This document shows positions 62,895-64,000 of a DNA stretch of 64,000 bases, in pieces (within the stretch, counting starts at the first letter, position 1; every line of letters starts with the position of its first letter). This stretch comes from Polaromonas sp. YR568 (GTDB lineage Bacteria; Pseudomonadota; Gammaproteobacteria; Burkholderiales; Burkholderiaceae_C), in assembly GCF_900116715.1 (NCBI RefSeq), contig NZ_FPBM01000001.1, positions 188,784 through 252,783 of the forward strand. Reading direction: 5' to 3'. The position numbers and the translations under genes are program-made. Below the pieces are notes generated by a model. That model had not been told where the DNA came from. It did not search any database and saw only the letters and a list, made by a program, of their open reading frames with translations.

Positions 62895-64000
62895 ATGAGC
62901 AACAACAGTAGCAATAGCAGCAACCATAAAAAAATGAGCGTGTCGCAGTTGACGATGCTTACCGCCGTCAACATGCTGGGGTCAGGCATCGTCCTGCTAC
63001 CCACCAAACTCGCCGAGATCGGCGCGATCTCGATACTTTCGTGGCTGGTCACCGCCACCGGCTCGCTGGCGCTGGCGTACTGCTTTGCGCAGTGCGGCAT
63101 GCTCAGCCGCAAATCCGGCGGCATGGGCGGCTATTCCGAATACGCCTTCGGCAAGGCGGGCAACTACCTCACCAACTACACCTACGGCAGTTCGCTGCTG
63201 ATCGCCAACGTGGCCATCGCCATCACCGCCGTGGGCTACATGACCGAGCTCTTCGGCGTGAAGCTGGACCCCATGCAGGTCGGCCTGGCCACCATCGCCC
63301 TGCTGTGGATCACCACCTTTGCCAACTTCGGCGGCGCGCACATCACCGGCAAGATCGGCAGCGTCACCGTCTGGGGCGTGATCGCACCGGTGGTGGCGGT
63401 CTCGACAATCGGCTGGTTCTGGTTCAGCGCCGACACCTACATGGCCGGCTGGAACCCGCACAACAAGTCGCTCTTTGAGGCGGCCAGCAGCTCCATCGCG
63501 ATCACGCTGTGGGCTTTTCTGGGCATGGAGTCGGCCTGCGCCAACGCCGATGCGGTGGAGAACCCCGAGAAAAACGTGCCCGTCGCCGTGCTGGGCGGCA
63601 CCATTGGCGCGGCGGTGATTTACATCGCCTCTACCAATGTCATCGCCGGCATTGTGTCCAACCCCGAGCTGGTGGCCTCCACCGCGCCCTTCGGCCTGGC
63701 CTTCGCGCAGATGTTCAACCCGATGGTCGGCAAGGTCGTGATGGCCATGATGGTGCTGGCCTGCGTGGGCTCGCTGCTGGGCTGGCAGTTCACCATCGCC
63801 CAAGTGTTCAAGAGCTCGGCCGACACCGGCTACTTTTTGCCGGTCTTCGGCATCGTCAACAAGGCGGGTACACCCATCATCCCCATGCTGATCCTGCTGG
63901 CGGTGCAAACCGCCCTGGCCCTGCTCACCATCAGCCCCGATTTGACCAAGCAGTTCGACACCCTGGTCAACCTTGCGGTGGTGACCAACATCATTCCCTA
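62895..64000 (+). CDS. potE: PotE-type putrescine/ornithine antiporter, cut by right edge
   Basis: Open from the ATG at 62895 (GGGAGG 7-12 bases upstream) to the window end, 368 codons. After a Ser/Asn-rich lead (MSNNSSNSSNHKK) comes an APC-family transporter: LTAVNMLGSGIVLLPTKLAE, SRKSGGMGGYSEYAFGKAGN, YGSSLLIANVAIAITAVGYM, AFLGMESACANADAVENPEK. These closely resemble PotE, which exchanges putrescine for ornithine or imports putrescine. A second start at codon 14 (62934) would drop the odd lead. No ornithine decarboxylase is upstream; it could follow beyond 64000. The 200 bases between hppA terminator and this gene show no other gene. Confidence 0.9.
   Translation, partial: MSNNSSNSSNHKKMSVSQLTMLTAVNMLGSGIVLLPTKLAEIGAISILSWLVTATGSLALAYCFAQCGMLSRKSGGMGGYSEYAFGKAGNYLTNYTYGSSLLIANVAIAITAVGYMTELFGVKLDPMQVGLATIALLWITTFANFGGAHITGKIGSVTVWGVIAPVVAVSTIGWFWFSADTYMAGWNPHNKSLFEAASSSIAITLWAFLGMESACANADAVENPEKNVPVAVLGGTIGAAVIYIASTNVIAGIVSNPELVASTAPFGLAFAQMFNPMVGKVVMAMMVLACVGSLLGWQFTIAQVFKSSADTGYFLPVFGIVNKAGTPIIPMLILLAVQTALALLTISPDLTKQFDTLVNLAVVTNIIP

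Overview
The window comes from a GC-rich betaproteobacterium, most likely a member of the Comamonadaceae (Burkholderiales) related to Polaromonas, Rhodoferax or Acidovorax. This rests on gene order: ilvB-ilvN-ilvC-pssA-leuA; sigma factor-DUF3619-DUF3106-RDD; a cysI-DUF934-cysH-cysD-cysN run; and aat next to bpt. A short dispersed palindrome that I associate with this family also occurs. Nearly all of the window is ordinary chromosomal backbone. I found no transposase, integrase, phage gene or CRISPR array.

Layout. 1-8.6 kb holds small accessory genes: an ArsR/AHSA1/DUF1801 operon with a palindromic operator, a divergent SDR/LysR pair, an orphan MazF-like toxin, a GNAT and a DsbA-like protein. 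8.97-16.3 kb is a leftward sulfonate/sulfate scavenging locus (sbp, ssuE, two ssuA-like binding proteins, ssuD, ssuC, ssuB, mop). 16.4-20.9 kb carries yggX, mnmC, an unusual response regulator and an orphan binding protein. 21.1-28.8 kb is the rightward assimilatory sulfate operon (TauE exporter, cysI, DUF934, a divergent cysH, cysD, cysN), followed by ferredoxin fdxA and a ferredoxin-NADP reductase that could feed electrons to CysI. 28.9-32.8 kb is thiamine salvage: a TPP riboswitch with a CytX permease, facing thiD, thiE and thiM. 33-34.7 kb has two lower-GC cell-surface-type genes next to tRNA-Asn. 35-38.9 kb has the N-end-rule transferases aat and bpt, an IclR regulator and pbpG.

39-47.1 kb is the branched-chain amino acid block, transcribed leftward: ilvB, ilvN, ilvC, a terminator, pssA, then a leucine-rich leader peptide with an attenuator, and two different leuA genes in tandem. 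47.4-51.3 kb runs the other way: an ECF sigma factor coupled to a one-TM protein (DUF3619) and a secreted protein (DUF3106), then RDD, dgkA and a LOG-family gene; a PII gene follows on the opposite strand. 51.4-64 kb holds nadE, a DUF482 acyltransferase, two hypotheticals, a TPR protein, a WS/DGAT with a histone-like tail, a lipase-like hydrolase, divergent soluble (ppa) and membrane (hppA) pyrophosphatases, and a potE-type antiporter cut by the right edge.

Most notable points: (1) a leuA attenuator whose 17-residue leader has four Leu codons in five positions, three of them CTA; (2) a dispersed palindromic element (about 12 copies), three copies of which appear to lie inside coding sequences (cysN start, nadE linker, DUF482 gene); (3) a six-copy 8-bp tandem repeat between thiE and thiD; (4) a translationally coupled sigma / putative anti-sigma / secreted-helical-protein module; (5) a CysH that lacks the usual substrate-binding motifs.
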